Assembly (NCBI RefSeq): GCF_014337155.1
Contig: NZ_CP060632.1
Span: 1,743,001 to 1,807,000, forward strand
From: Wujia chipingensis
GTDB taxonomy: Bacteria > Bacillota > Clostridia > Lachnospirales > Lachnospiraceae
Reading direction: 5' to 3'
DNA: 64,000 bases
The first letter of the stretch is position 1, and every line of letters starts with the position of its first letter. The notes beneath the pieces were generated by a model. That model searched no databases and had not been told where the DNA came from. It was given only the letters and a program-made list of their open reading frames with translations. Below are positions 1-7,113 of this stretch, in pieces. The position numbers and the translations under genes were made by a program.

Positions 1-59
1 TAGGTAAGATACTCTGCTGCGCTTGAACGAATGCTTATTTCATTTTTCTTTTTTACCAC
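1..59 (-). CDS. RhuM-family protein, N-terminal start only (runs off left edge)
   Basis: Only the first 19 codons are in the window. A GTG start at position 59 follows a strong GGAGG eight bases upstream (complement of positions 67-75). The residues read VVKKKNEISIRSSAAEYLT; the core IRSSAAEYLT resembles the start of Firmicutes RhuM-family (virulence-associated, Fic/DOC-linked) proteins that commonly sit in genomic islands. The function of the family is poorly defined. The identification rests on one short motif and needs the adjoining sequence. It lies downstream of other decayed island genes on the same strand. Confidence 0.5.
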   Translation of the reverse strand, partial: MVKKKNEISIRSSAAEYLT

Positions 60-117
60 CGTAACTACCTCCGATTATTTAGTCATTGTATGCGGGTCAA
101 GATCCTCGTCCGTACAC

Positions 118-310
118 TTACTCACAATAGTTATCGCAACATGCCAACCAATATTCGCCTTGCCAAGAACATTGACACATACACATCTGTTTTGTTGCCA
201 CAACACTGGCATACATTATTATCGAACTGAACTGCATCTAAAACTTTTTCTTTATCGTAAACATTGGGATGATATTTAAATATGGGTAATTTCAAAGAAT
301 TATCATTCAT
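118..310 (-). pseudogene. CbrC-family (UPF0167) gene remnant, internally deleted and frameshifted
   Basis: An ATG at 310 opens a frame reading MNDNSLKLPIFKYHPN, then VCQCCGNKTDVY, which matches the N-terminal half of CbrC/UPF0167 proteins (LPxFKYHP then CxCCGKxT). That frame stops at an early TAA. In the next frame, directly downstream, the translation CSWQGEYWLACCDNYCE matches the family's C-terminal WQxExW..C.DxC motif. The roughly 100 central residues of a normal CbrC of about 190 residues are absent. The simplest reading is an internal deletion that also shifted the frame. This is one of several degraded genes at the left end of the accessory region. Confidence 0.68.
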
Positions 311-356
311 TTTTGTATCCTCTTCATCTTCACAACTACATCAACTCCGGACAGTT

Positions 357-887
357 CTATACATACTCAGAAAACAGACCCCCACGAATCTCATAATCTC
401 TTAATGCAACTTCCTTGCTACTCATAACCTCAGGATTCAGTTCGTCAGGCAGAATACAAAGCAGACATTCTTCATCCGACATCGGTAAGTCATATTTGGA
501 AATGCCGTACTTTTCATTAAAAACCCTGCCATTTACCACATAAATTTTAGGATTCTCGTTCATAAGCAAGCGCTTCTGATTTAATGTTTCACTATAAAAT
601 CGGTTATATAAAAAATCAAGCATCTCGTCACTTGGCTTTGAAAAGTAGCAAAGTGCAGTCTGGGAATCGAGCAAATCAAGAAATGCTATATCATTCACAT
701 AAATAAGCTCACACCGTTTTGCACCATCTGGTACTTTGCAAAATGTGCGCTTCACGTGGTTTTTCCACAGACAGTAAATCCAGACATCGACATAAAACAA
801 TAAAAATGCCAAAAAAAGTAAACCGAAGTATGTCAGGACACATGTACAACCAATAAACAAAACGATCATAGTTATAATAACAGCCAC
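357..887 (-). CDS. membrane-anchored hypothetical protein, probably frameshifted at its 5' end
   Basis: I do not recognise the family. The 176-residue frame begins with two hydrophobic segments (about residues 1-35), followed by a soluble domain of about 130 residues rich in acidic and aromatic residues. The GTG start at 887 has no ribosome binding site. Directly upstream, a second frame from ATG 991 reads MGDLNINAENTEQF and on to IYMARQK before stopping. Adding one A to the AAAA run near 890 would join this hydrophilic head in frame to the membrane segment. The intact gene was therefore probably 357-991 (about 211 residues) and has lost a base, unless the assembly has a homopolymer error. 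Neighbouring genes are also broken. Confidence 0.5.
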   Translation of the reverse strand: MAVIITMIVLFIGCTCVLTYFGLLFLAFLLFYVDVWIYCLWKNHVKRTFCKVPDGAKRCELIYVNDIAFLDLLDSQTALCYFSKPSDEMLDFLYNRFYSETLNQKRLLMNENPKIYVVNGRVFNEKYGISKYDLPMSDEECLLCILPDELNPEVMSSKEVALRDYEIRGGLFSEYV

Positions 888-1104
888 ACCTTTTGCCGAG
901 CCATATATATGTCGTCCAGATATCTTCCAAACACCATATGCTCATACGAAAACTGCTCCGTATTTTCTGCATTGATATTCAGGTCGCCCATAGCAATACA
1001 TAAAATCTGCGTAACTTTTCATAAATGGCCTGCTATTGCATGGTTCATATCATTATTACAGTTTGCGCCGTCATAGTTGGTGCGCTCACATACATTGTAC
1101 CATA

Positions 1105-1365
1105 TCAACTGTTATTCATCATCCAAAAGCCCACAAAATTTTTATTCAATTCAAAATTCTTTCGGTTTACCAACTCTTTCAAGTAATTATTTACTGCATA
1201 CAAGTTTTGCATTCCACGATACACAAACCCTTTGTTTTTATACAGACACAGACCTCTTTTCCAACGGCCATACTTATCCATATCGGGAGTATCAGTAATC
1301 ACGTGATCATAAAATTGTGCACAGATTATTAATCTATCACTTTTGAACTTTTCTATTTTTATCAT
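1105..1365 (-). CDS. small hypothetical protein
   Basis: This 86-residue protein starts at an ATG preceded by TTAGGAGGTCAC, an ideal ribosome binding site, so translation is credible. It is a basic, aromatic-rich soluble protein (MIKIEKFKSDRLII, then several Tyr and Asn residues), with no signal peptide, membrane segment or cysteine motif. No family is recognised. It begins 8 bases after the stop of the upstream gene remnant at 1374-1470, which suggests both were once in one operon. Its size and island setting would suit an immunity or accessory protein, but that is only a guess. Confidence 0.5.
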   Translation of the reverse strand: MIKIEKFKSDRLIICAQFYDHVITDTPDMDKYGRWKRGLCLYKNKGFVYRGMQNLYAVNNYLKELVNRKNFELNKNFVGFWMMNNS

Positions 1366-1373
1366 GTGACCTC

Positions 1374-1470
1374 CTAACTGATATCTATTAATCGCTCGAT
1401 TTTCACGGTCTTTTCCTTCAGGGATATTTTCCCGATTTTGAAGCCATATCTCTCCAGTTCCTTTTTATAG
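1374..1470 (-). pseudogene. 3' remnant of an unidentified gene
   Basis: The complement strand reads TYKKELERYGFKIGKISL and then KEKTVKIERLIDIS to a TAG stop, a convincing charged C-terminus. The frame loses support upstream of about 1470, where the sequence switches to a fragment of a serine recombinase on the opposite strand. It is therefore read as the tail of a gene cut off at a rearrangement junction. An ATG at 1484 exists in this frame, but it lies inside the recombinase-like sequence. Confidence 0.35.
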
Positions 1471-1560
1471 GTCAAAAAGCTCATCGAGAAGATCGCCGTC
1501 TTTGCCGACCACTTCACCGTGGAATTTAAGTCCGGCCTCACAATCGACATCGAAGCGTAA
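1471..1560 (+). pseudogene. C-terminal tail of a large serine recombinase
   Basis: The plus strand encodes VKKLIEKIAVFADHF, then TVEFKSGLTIDIEA and a TAA stop. This is the typical C-terminus of large serine recombinases carried by clostridial conjugative and mobilizable elements (LIEKI..H..V.FK.G..I.). A stop codon lies immediately before it, and the preceding 500 or so codons are absent. It is distinct from the intact recombinase at 2915 and implies an earlier, now lost, integrated element at this locus. Confidence 0.65.
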
Positions 1561-1561
1561 A

Positions 1562-1603
1562 AAGGCTCCTCGCCACTGAACCTAATCAGTAGTGAGGAGC
1601 CTT
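1562..1603. terminator. bidirectional hairpin terminator
   Basis: AAGGCTCCTC pairs perfectly with GAGGAGCCTT across an internal bulge and an extra ACTGA/TCAGT stem. It lies between the plus-strand recombinase tail and the minus-strand YhfC-like gene that ends at 1612. It can serve either direction, although the T-tract is weak. Confidence 0.6.
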
Positions 1604-1611
1604 GGTCTGTC

Positions 1612-2316
1612 TTAATCTTCTTTTGTCAGAACTCCGACGTCCTTCTTATAAAACAGCAGGTATGATCCGAAAAATACCGCCAGTCCGAATACAGAAACAA
1701 TACCCTCCAGCATCCACGGAGACAGGCTGATAACATTAAAGATGTACAGTCCACCGATAAAATCCATTCCGGTATGAAGGATGATCGCAAGAGGATACAG
1801 CCAGAAATGTTTTTTATCCTTGCAGGCATAAAACACAAGTATCGATGCGCCAATATGGAACAAAACAGCAAATACTCTTTCAACAAAAGCTATTCCAATG
1901 TCAGAGAACGAGAACGCTGCAATCGTATCCGCCAATGCCTTGGCAGTAGCCGCCTGTTCCGGTGCCTGTACAGCAACTTGTTCAACCAAAGTTCCGAAAG
2001 TGCCGGTGTTGATCATGACGGCATAAGCAATATACTGGATATACGTAATACCCAATATCAGAATTACCTCAAAACCGCCGTGTCCGATGCCGTAGGAGAT
2101 CGATGTTTCTCTGTTTTTACGCTTTTTGAGAACGGTATTAAACGCAACCAATCGCCCTGTCTCTTCAAACAATCCCGGAAAGAGACCGGCTACAAGTGCC
2201 AGTAGAACAGGGTTTGCGTTCAGGAACCGGCTGACGGCGTGATCCGAAAGACCCATTGCTGTCGGAAACGCCAGCACGTTCTGAATAGGCTTTTCAAGTA
2301 TCAATGTAAATACCAA
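1612..2316 (-). CDS. YhfC-family intramembrane protease-like protein, N-terminally truncated
   Basis: A multi-pass membrane protein of 234 residues. The motifs FEETGR, SYGIGHGGFE and later HIGAS and HTGMD are the conserved Glu/His signatures of the YhfC family (glutamic-type intramembrane peptidase clan, related to CPBP/PrsW). The only start is a TTG at 2316 with no ribosome binding site. The frame stays open upstream to the TAA that ends the XRE regulator (2368), adding FKKKEPVTSILIGAATF, which also aligns with the family. About 30 N-terminal residues, including the first membrane helix, are missing. A good AAGGAGG lies just before that TAA with no usable start codon in frame. It is probably a pseudogene, or reinitiated inefficiently. 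Confidence 0.6.
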   Translation of the reverse strand: MVFTLILEKPIQNVLAFPTAMGLSDHAVSRFLNANPVLLALVAGLFPGLFEETGRLVAFNTVLKKRKNRETSISYGIGHGGFEVILILGITYIQYIAYAVMINTGTFGTLVEQVAVQAPEQAATAKALADTIAAFSFSDIGIAFVERVFAVLFHIGASILVFYACKDKKHFWLYPLAIILHTGMDFIGGLYIFNVISLSPWMLEGIVSVFGLAVFFGSYLLFYKKDVGVLTKED

Positions 2317-2367
2317 GAATGTTGCCGCGCCGATCAGTATCGATGTAACAGGCTCTTTTTTCTTGAA

Positions 2368-2868
2368 TTACTGCACCTCCTTTTCCTTGGAGAGGACTTT
2401 CTTCTGCCAACTCCATTTGCTGCATTCCGGACACTTCATATATCTTGTCCTGCCCATGTGCATAGCAAGATTTGTCTGCCAGTATGTAGGAATATATCTG
2501 TGGTGGCAATTCTGGCATTCATAGTATCCGGCCTTTTGCTCGATCCCCACTGCTATAAATGCAACGGCGACAATCATTACCAGAGCAAACACAATAAGGA
2601 CAATCCTGAGCCACACCGCCATCTCGACATATGCGGCTACGGCACACATAACCAGTCCTGCAATAGTTGCCGGAGCTCCAATCCAGTATTCCGTCCTGAG
2701 CATCTGCCTGTTCTTTTCTTCAACCTCTCGTCTCATTGCCAGCAGGTTTTCTTCTGCCCGCTTGTCATATGCTTCTGCCATAATTCTTTCGCCCGACAGG
2801 AGTTCGTTGACGTTAATTTTAAGAAGCTCACACAGCTCCAGCATGATCCCGGAATCCGGGATGGACTT
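2368..2868 (-). pseudogene. XRE-family regulator, C-terminal 166 codons (gene split by the mobile element)
   Basis: The frame begins at the element junction with KSIPDSGIMLELCELL and continues through INVNELLSGE, the standard end of an XRE helix-turn-helix domain. A linker follows, then two membrane helices (about residues 60-105 of this part) and a zinc ribbon (CQNC and, later, CPEC). The missing first 41 codons are at 16977-17099. Joining codon 41 (GGA) to this fragment restores a continuous 207-codon gene ending in TAA. An internal ATG (2844) could give a 158-residue product lacking most of the DNA-binding domain. The intact protein would be a membrane-bound regulator of the type often paired with small membrane proteins. 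Confidence 0.85.
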
Positions 2869-2892
2869 TCCCGTTTCCCTTAATTAAAGATA
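2869..2892. repeat. left element end: core TCC plus 20-bp inverted arm
   Basis: Core TCC (2869-2871), then C, then GTTTCCCTTAATTAAAGATA (2873-2892). This arm is the inverse of the right end with two mismatches. Host sequence (XRE codon 42 onward) lies to the left. The recombinase gene that would act here starts reading toward this end. Confidence 0.8.
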
Positions 2893-2914
2893 TTGTTGGG
2901 TAAAAAAAGAAAGG

Positions 2915-4537
2915 TCAGTCGATTTTGCCGATGAAGCGGTAGTAGATTTCTACTTCCTGCTCACGGCTTCCATCCTCGCCCTTGACAGCTTCGTGGACGG
3001 TTATTTTTTCAATTAGAGTGTTCAGAAGTTCGGCGGTCAGCTCCACAGGGTTGACATACTGTTTCATTAGGGCAATCCACTTTTCAGCATCCGCTGCGGT
3101 CTGTACGGCGGCTTCCATCATTTCGTGAAGCTGTCTTATTTTTGTTTCAAGCTCCTTTTGCTCGTTCTGGTACTTCTCGGACAGCATATTGAAGTTATAC
3201 TCGGTTATGCGTCCGGCAGACCAGTCCTCATACATTTTAGCAAACAGCCCGTCAACCTCGGCTTTACGCTTCTCTGCCTTTTTCAGCTCCGCAGCCTGCT
3301 TTTTCTTCGCAGAGTTCCTTTCCCTGTCGCTGACATTGAGCAGCCGTTTCAGCAGCTTGTCCTCATCTTTCTGTGCCAGCATAGACCAGTATTGCAGTCT
3401 TGCAAGCACATAGGCATACAGTACATCATAGCGGATATAGTGCATGGAACACTGGCGTAATCCCTGTCCGTTCTTGCTGCAATGGTAGTACCCGTATGGG
3501 TTTTTGTTCTGCTTGTTTTCCCCATAGGCTAAAGACCATCCGCAGTCTGCACATTTTATCAATCCTGCGAAAATCTGTGTCGTACCGTTTCTGCGTTTCC
3601 TGCGTCTGCTTGCAATCAGCTCTTGAACTTTTTGGAACACTTCTTCGGAAATGATGGCTTCGTGGGTATTTTCCACACGATACCATTCTTCCTGCGGCTT
3701 CCGCACCTTTTTCTTGTTCTTGAATGAAATGTTGCTCTGCTTGTTGTGAACGCTGTGACCGATGTAGGTTTCCTCTTTCAAAATGCTCTTGACCTGTGCA
3801 ATCGTCCACGCATAGGCTTTTTCTGCGGGCGCACCGGCGTAGATATTGGCGAAAGTCCCGTATCTTTCATAGTTCAGCCAGCCGGGGGTAGGTACTTTTT
3901 CCTCCACCAGAATCCGTGTAATGCTGGCGGCTCCACGCCCGTGTACAGCAAGGTCAAAAATCTTCTCTACAATCCAGCGTGTTTCCGGGTCGATCAGAAG
4001 ATGACCTTTTTTGTCCGGGTCTTTTACATAGCCCAGCGGTGCATAGGCTCCATAGTGTGCGCCATTGGCAAATCTTGTGTGCATGGCAGCCTTGACCTTT
4101 TTGCTGGTCTGTCGGGCGTGCATTTCATTCAGGATGTTTAAGAACGGTGCAAGCTCGCTTTCTCCGTTGATGGTGTCCACATTGTCATTGATGGCAATGT
4201 AGCGTACTCCCTTGCTGGGGAAATAGATTTCCGTGTACTGACCGGTCAGGATATAGTTTCTTCCCAGACGGGATAAGTCCTTTGTGACAACGCAGTTGAT
4301 TTTCCCGTCTTCGATGTCATCAATCATCCTTTGGAAACTTGGACGCTCGAAATTTGTCCCACTCCATCCGTCGTCAATGTACTCGTCTACAACGGTCAGC
4401 CCATGCTCTGCGGCATACTGTCTAAGCATCATGCGCTGGGTCTGGATACTGCCGCTTTCCCCCTGTAATTCATCGTCACGGCTCAATCTCAAATATAGTG
4501 CAGTGTTATAAATCGTTGTATTGTATGGTTGTTTCAC
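2915..4537 (-). CDS. large serine recombinase (TndX/TnpX-like integrase)
   Basis: This 541-residue enzyme catalyses integration and excision of the element. The resolvase catalytic domain occupies about residues 12-160: ALYLRLSRDD carries the nucleophile Ser, and TKDLSRLGRN is the conserved arginine motif. The recombinase domain follows (about 185-300), then a zinc ribbon (CADCGWSLAY and CSKNGQGLRQCSMH, about 335-375), then a coiled-coil segment rich in Lys/Glu/Ala (about 400-480) and a C-terminal beta tail. I chose the GTG at 4537 because AGAAGGAGG lies just upstream; an in-frame start at 4606 would overlap the upstream repeat region. The gene sits 23 bases inside the left arm, as expected for an integrase. 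All key residues are present, so the element may still be mobile. Confidence 0.93.
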   Translation of the reverse strand: MKQPYNTTIYNTALYLRLSRDDELQGESGSIQTQRMMLRQYAAEHGLTVVDEYIDDGWSGTNFERPSFQRMIDDIEDGKINCVVTKDLSRLGRNYILTGQYTEIYFPSKGVRYIAINDNVDTINGESELAPFLNILNEMHARQTSKKVKAAMHTRFANGAHYGAYAPLGYVKDPDKKGHLLIDPETRWIVEKIFDLAVHGRGAASITRILVEEKVPTPGWLNYERYGTFANIYAGAPAEKAYAWTIAQVKSILKEETYIGHSVHNKQSNISFKNKKKVRKPQEEWYRVENTHEAIISEEVFQKVQELIASRRRKRRNGTTQIFAGLIKCADCGWSLAYGENKQNKNPYGYYHCSKNGQGLRQCSMHYIRYDVLYAYVLARLQYWSMLAQKDEDKLLKRLLNVSDRERNSAKKKQAAELKKAEKRKAEVDGLFAKMYEDWSAGRITEYNFNMLSEKYQNEQKELETKIRQLHEMMEAAVQTAADAEKWIALMKQYVNPVELTAELLNTLIEKITVHEAVKGEDGSREQEVEIYYRFIGKID

Positions 4538-4565
4538 GGTTAAAAATCCTCCTTCTAAAAGAAAC

Positions 4566-4615
4566 AACCCACGCTTATACAATACTCGCTGGTACAAGTA
4601 TATCATAAGCGTGGG
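4566..4615. repeat. inverted repeat of a 15-bp motif upstream of the recombinase, shared with the right end
   Basis: AACCCACGCTTATAC (4566-4580) and ATAAGCGTGGG (4605-4615) face each other between tnpW and the recombinase start. The full 15-mer GTATAAGCGTGGGTT recurs at 16925-16939, 18 bases inside the right arm. This is the likely promoter/operator region of the recombinase. The third copy near the element terminus suggests a protein that binds both places. Confidence 0.5.
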
Positions 4616-4644
4616 CTGATTGACAGTCGTTATTCCGTATTTTT

Positions 4645-4830
4645 TCAGGAAGCGGCGGCAGCGTGCTGGATCACATCTTCCAGCAGGCTGTCAAGCGGCT
4701 TCCCATCCTGTGCGAAATGCTCCGATACCTTGATACGGACTTTCCCCATGACAAAATACTGGGTGCCGTCTTTTTCGGTAAGCAGGGTGCCGCTGTTTTT
4801 GTTATTGCTCTCGTTTTTGCTTTTTGCCAT
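4645..4830 (-). CDS. tnpW: TnpW-family element protein
   Basis: A 61-residue protein matching the TnpW family of Tn4451-like elements: Ser/Asn-rich head, core GTQYFVMGKVRIKVSEHF, and C-terminal LLEDVIQHAAA. Its role is unknown, but it is consistently encoded next to the large serine recombinase. The start is supported by ATGGAGGTAACTGCCT directly upstream. It is transcribed with the recombinase, separated by the 15-bp inverted repeat region. Confidence 0.75.
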   Translation of the reverse strand: MAKSKNESNNKNSGTLLTEKDGTQYFVMGKVRIKVSEHFAQDGKPLDSLLEDVIQHAAAAS

Positions 4831-4905
4831 AGGCAGTTACCTCCATAAATGAAATATGCCCGACAAGGGAATGTCAGACAGGTGTACAGCCGCAGACTGT
4901 CTCCG

Positions 4906-5182
4906 TGTCAACCAAACCGTGTCAACCGGCAGAAAAGACTTTGAAAACAATCCATAGGCGCTCTATTATTACTTTTTACTTTTTCTTTGATTTCTTGGTT
5001 GACATGGTTGACAAAGGAGAGAAATGCCCCAAATATCAGGCTTTTCCCCGTCAACCGGCTGTCAACCAAAGCGTCAACCAAACTGTCAACCGGTGGCTTT
5101 TCAGAATGGAAGTTCCATTTGCCGGGCTTCTTCTTCCGTGATTTCCTGAAAACCGTCCCCCTCCGGCGGAGCTTGGTTGACA
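4906..5182. repeat. cluster of nine NGTCAACC repeats (iteron-like)
   Basis: Copies of TGTCAACC or CGTCAACC lie at 4906, 4920, 5049, 5060, 5072 and 5084, and inverted copies (GGTTGACA) at 4997, 5006 and 5175. Four of them (5049-5091) are spaced 11, 12 and 12 bases apart, close to one helical turn. The cluster begins in the noncoding stretch after virE and extends into the virE 3' end. Repeats of this kind beside primase/helicase genes are typical of replication origins, so this is a candidate origin for autonomous replication of the excised element. Confidence 0.55.
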
Positions 5183-6498
5183 CGCTCCCAGCCTTTTTGA
5201 GAACCGTATTTCTTATACCGCTTCGGGCTTTTGTAGGCTACCCAGCCCTGTATGATGCCGCCCGCAATGCCGGTATTCATAATCTCGCAGATTGCCCGTG
5301 TCTCCCAGTCTGCCGGGGAATTTAAGTTCCCCAGCGCTTCCTCATAAAGCTGCTTGGAACATACCCTGTCGCCGGTGTAGTCCTCCAAATAGGCGTAGAT
5401 CATGCCGGCCTGTGTGTCTTCCTGCATAAAGTCCTGCTGGTGGGCGTTCAGGTATCGGTTCATTTCCATGCTGAATGACAGCTTATACTTCCCACTGCGA
5501 TAAACCGTCATGGCTTCCGCCCACATCTGTTCGATATACGCCCTCGCCGCCGCTTCATCGTCCAGTATGTGAACCTCCGCCCGTTCCGGGTACACCGTCA
5601 CGGGGAGAAAGCGCCGGTTGCCGGTGCGGTCACGGGGCAAAAAGTCCTGCCGGTTGGTCGTCCCTCCAAATACACATTGCCGCAGCCGGTCTGCCGGATG
5701 TGTCTCATACGGCACTTTGTAGGTTTCTTTCTGGCGGCTTAAGAATGACTTGATTTCCTCAATACTCTTGGCGTTGGCTGTGGCAATCATCTCCGACATC
5801 TCGATAATCCAATGCCCTTGCAGCTTGCGGTACACATTTTCATCGTCCAGCTTTTTCAAATCGTCTGAAAACCATTCGTCCCTGCCTGCCAGCAGCCGGA
5901 AAAAGGTAGATTTCCCGGCTCCCTGACCACCAACCAGACAGAGCATGACCTCAAACTTGCTCCCCGGTCTGAATACCCGCCGGATGGCTCCCATCAGGAA
6001 CAGTTTCAAGGCTTCATAGGTGTATTCGTCCGTATCGGCTCCCAGAAAGTGATGCAGGGCGTAACGGATGCGCTCTGTGCCGTCCCATTGCAGGCTGTTC
6101 AGGTAATCCCTGACTGGATGGTAGCGGTTTTCATTGGCAACAATCTTGATGGCGCTCTGCACCTTTTTCTCGCTGGTAAGCCCGTAATTTTCTTCCAGAT
6201 ACAAAAGCAGGTAGTTCATGTCCATGTCGGTCAGCGTGGTACTGGTGCGCTCCCAGCCCAGCGGCTTCACAATGTCAATCTGCTCCGTCAAAAGGTTCAG
6301 GCGCAGCGCCCCGCGAAACAGAGGGTCACGCTGGAACACCGTCAGGCAGTTTCGGATGCTGTTCTTCACGCCGCCTTTCTGCGTCCCCTCTAATGTTTCC
6401 CGGATTTCTGCCGGTGTCTGCGCCGGTTCCATTGTGTCCATCGTCCTTTTGACCGCTTCCTGCGTTTCCGGCGGCAAGCTCTGAAATTCGCTGTTCAA
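5101..6498 (-). CDS. VirE (virulence-associated E) family P-loop helicase/replication ATPase
   Basis: The 465-residue protein has the VirE-family core: ELQSALNxLxWDGxxR-like segment (LNSLQWDGTERI, about 133-144), Walker A GGQGAGKST (190-198), a Walker B-like WIIEMSEM (about 238-245), and the arginine-rich DRTGNRRFLPV (about 312-322). The family acts with CHC2-type primases in replication of phage satellites and mobilizable elements. The start is a TTG at 6498, preceded by AAAGGAGGTG; it overlaps the primase gene by 173 bases, implying translational coupling. The iteron-like repeats lie at its 3' end. In this element it probably starts or drives replication after excision. Confidence 0.85.
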   Translation of the reverse strand: MNSEFQSLPPETQEAVKRTMDTMEPAQTPAEIRETLEGTQKGGVKNSIRNCLTVFQRDPLFRGALRLNLLTEQIDIVKPLGWERTSTTLTDMDMNYLLLYLEENYGLTSEKKVQSAIKIVANENRYHPVRDYLNSLQWDGTERIRYALHHFLGADTDEYTYEALKLFLMGAIRRVFRPGSKFEVMLCLVGGQGAGKSTFFRLLAGRDEWFSDDLKKLDDENVYRKLQGHWIIEMSEMIATANAKSIEEIKSFLSRQKETYKVPYETHPADRLRQCVFGGTTNRQDFLPRDRTGNRRFLPVTVYPERAEVHILDDEAAARAYIEQMWAEAMTVYRSGKYKLSFSMEMNRYLNAHQQDFMQEDTQAGMIYAYLEDYTGDRVCSKQLYEEALGNLNSPADWETRAICEIMNTGIAGGIIQGWVAYKSPKRYKKYGSQKGWERVNQAPPEGDGFQEITEEEARQMELPF

Positions 6499-7066
6499 GC
6501 CGCAACACCTCCTTTCCCTGTGCGGCGATCAATGCCGCTTTTTCTTCTATTTCTCCGTATAACAAAATATCCAAAAGGTATTCTGTGTAGCTTATCCTCT
6601 GCAACGCTTCCACAAAAAGAGGATGCCAGATGGCATCCTGCGGCTGTGGGGCGTGTGCTGTTTTCCAATGCTCCAGCAGGCGCAGATAATCGCATAGCAC
6701 CCGGAAACAATACCGTTCCGTTTCCTGAAATCTCTGCTCCGCTGATTTTTGTCGGGGCTGTGACCTGTTGTGACGCTTCCTATCTGGCGGCGCATTGCCG
6801 GATTTCTCATAGGAAACGCCGAAGTCCTCCGCAAGCCTGACCGCAGCTTCCCGTTTCCCCAATCCATGCAGCAAAGCGGCAAAGTCGATCACATCCCCGG
6901 AAGCCCCGCAGCCGAAGCAGTAAAAGCGGCTGTCCACTTTCATGCTGGGCGTGCGGTCATTGTGGAATGGACAGCAGACCATGCCGTTTCTCCCCACCCG
7001 GATTCCATAGAATGAAGCAGCCTGCCGGGTGGTAACAGACTGTTTCACCGCTTCAAATACATTCAA
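6326..7066 (-). CDS. CHC2 zinc-finger DNA primase-like protein
   Basis: The 246-residue protein carries a complete CHC2 zinc-binding module in its first 60 residues (CCPFHND at 31-37, then FYCFGCGASGDVIDF with C50 and C53), as in DnaG-type primases. The catalytic TOPRIM domain of full primases is absent, so it is a stand-alone DNA-binding partner that probably works with the overlapping VirE helicase. The C-terminal third is low in complexity (Gly/Asp/Asn/Arg) and is read through the start of virE in another frame. It lies 47 bases downstream of the relaxase gene, in the same operon. Confidence 0.82.
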   Translation of the reverse strand: MNVFEAVKQSVTTRQAASFYGIRVGRNGMVCCPFHNDRTPSMKVDSRFYCFGCGASGDVIDFAALLHGLGKREAAVRLAEDFGVSYEKSGNAPPDRKRHNRSQPRQKSAEQRFQETERYCFRVLCDYLRLLEHWKTAHAPQPQDAIWHPLFVEALQRISYTEYLLDILLYGEIEEKAALIAAQGKEVLRLEQRISELAAGNAGSGQKDDGHNGTGADTGRNPGNIRGDAERRREEQHPKLPDGVPA

Positions 7067-7113
7067 ATGCTCCCTCCATAAAAATACTGGTAGCGGTAAA
7101 GCTGCCGGTTATA

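Noticed and set aside
31-279. Open plus-strand frame of 82 codons
   Set aside because: No ribosome binding site or family match; the opposite strand here carries the recognisable CbrC remnant and the RhuM start.
709-972. Minus-strand frame of 87 codons overlapping the membrane protein
   Set aside because: Low-complexity, Trp/Cys-rich translation in a frame that conflicts with the better supported protein; treated as a shadow.
4905-5183. Frames on both strands across the GTCAACC repeats
   Set aside because: Their apparent repeats are produced by the iteron-like motif; there is no start signal or family match, and they overlap the virE end.
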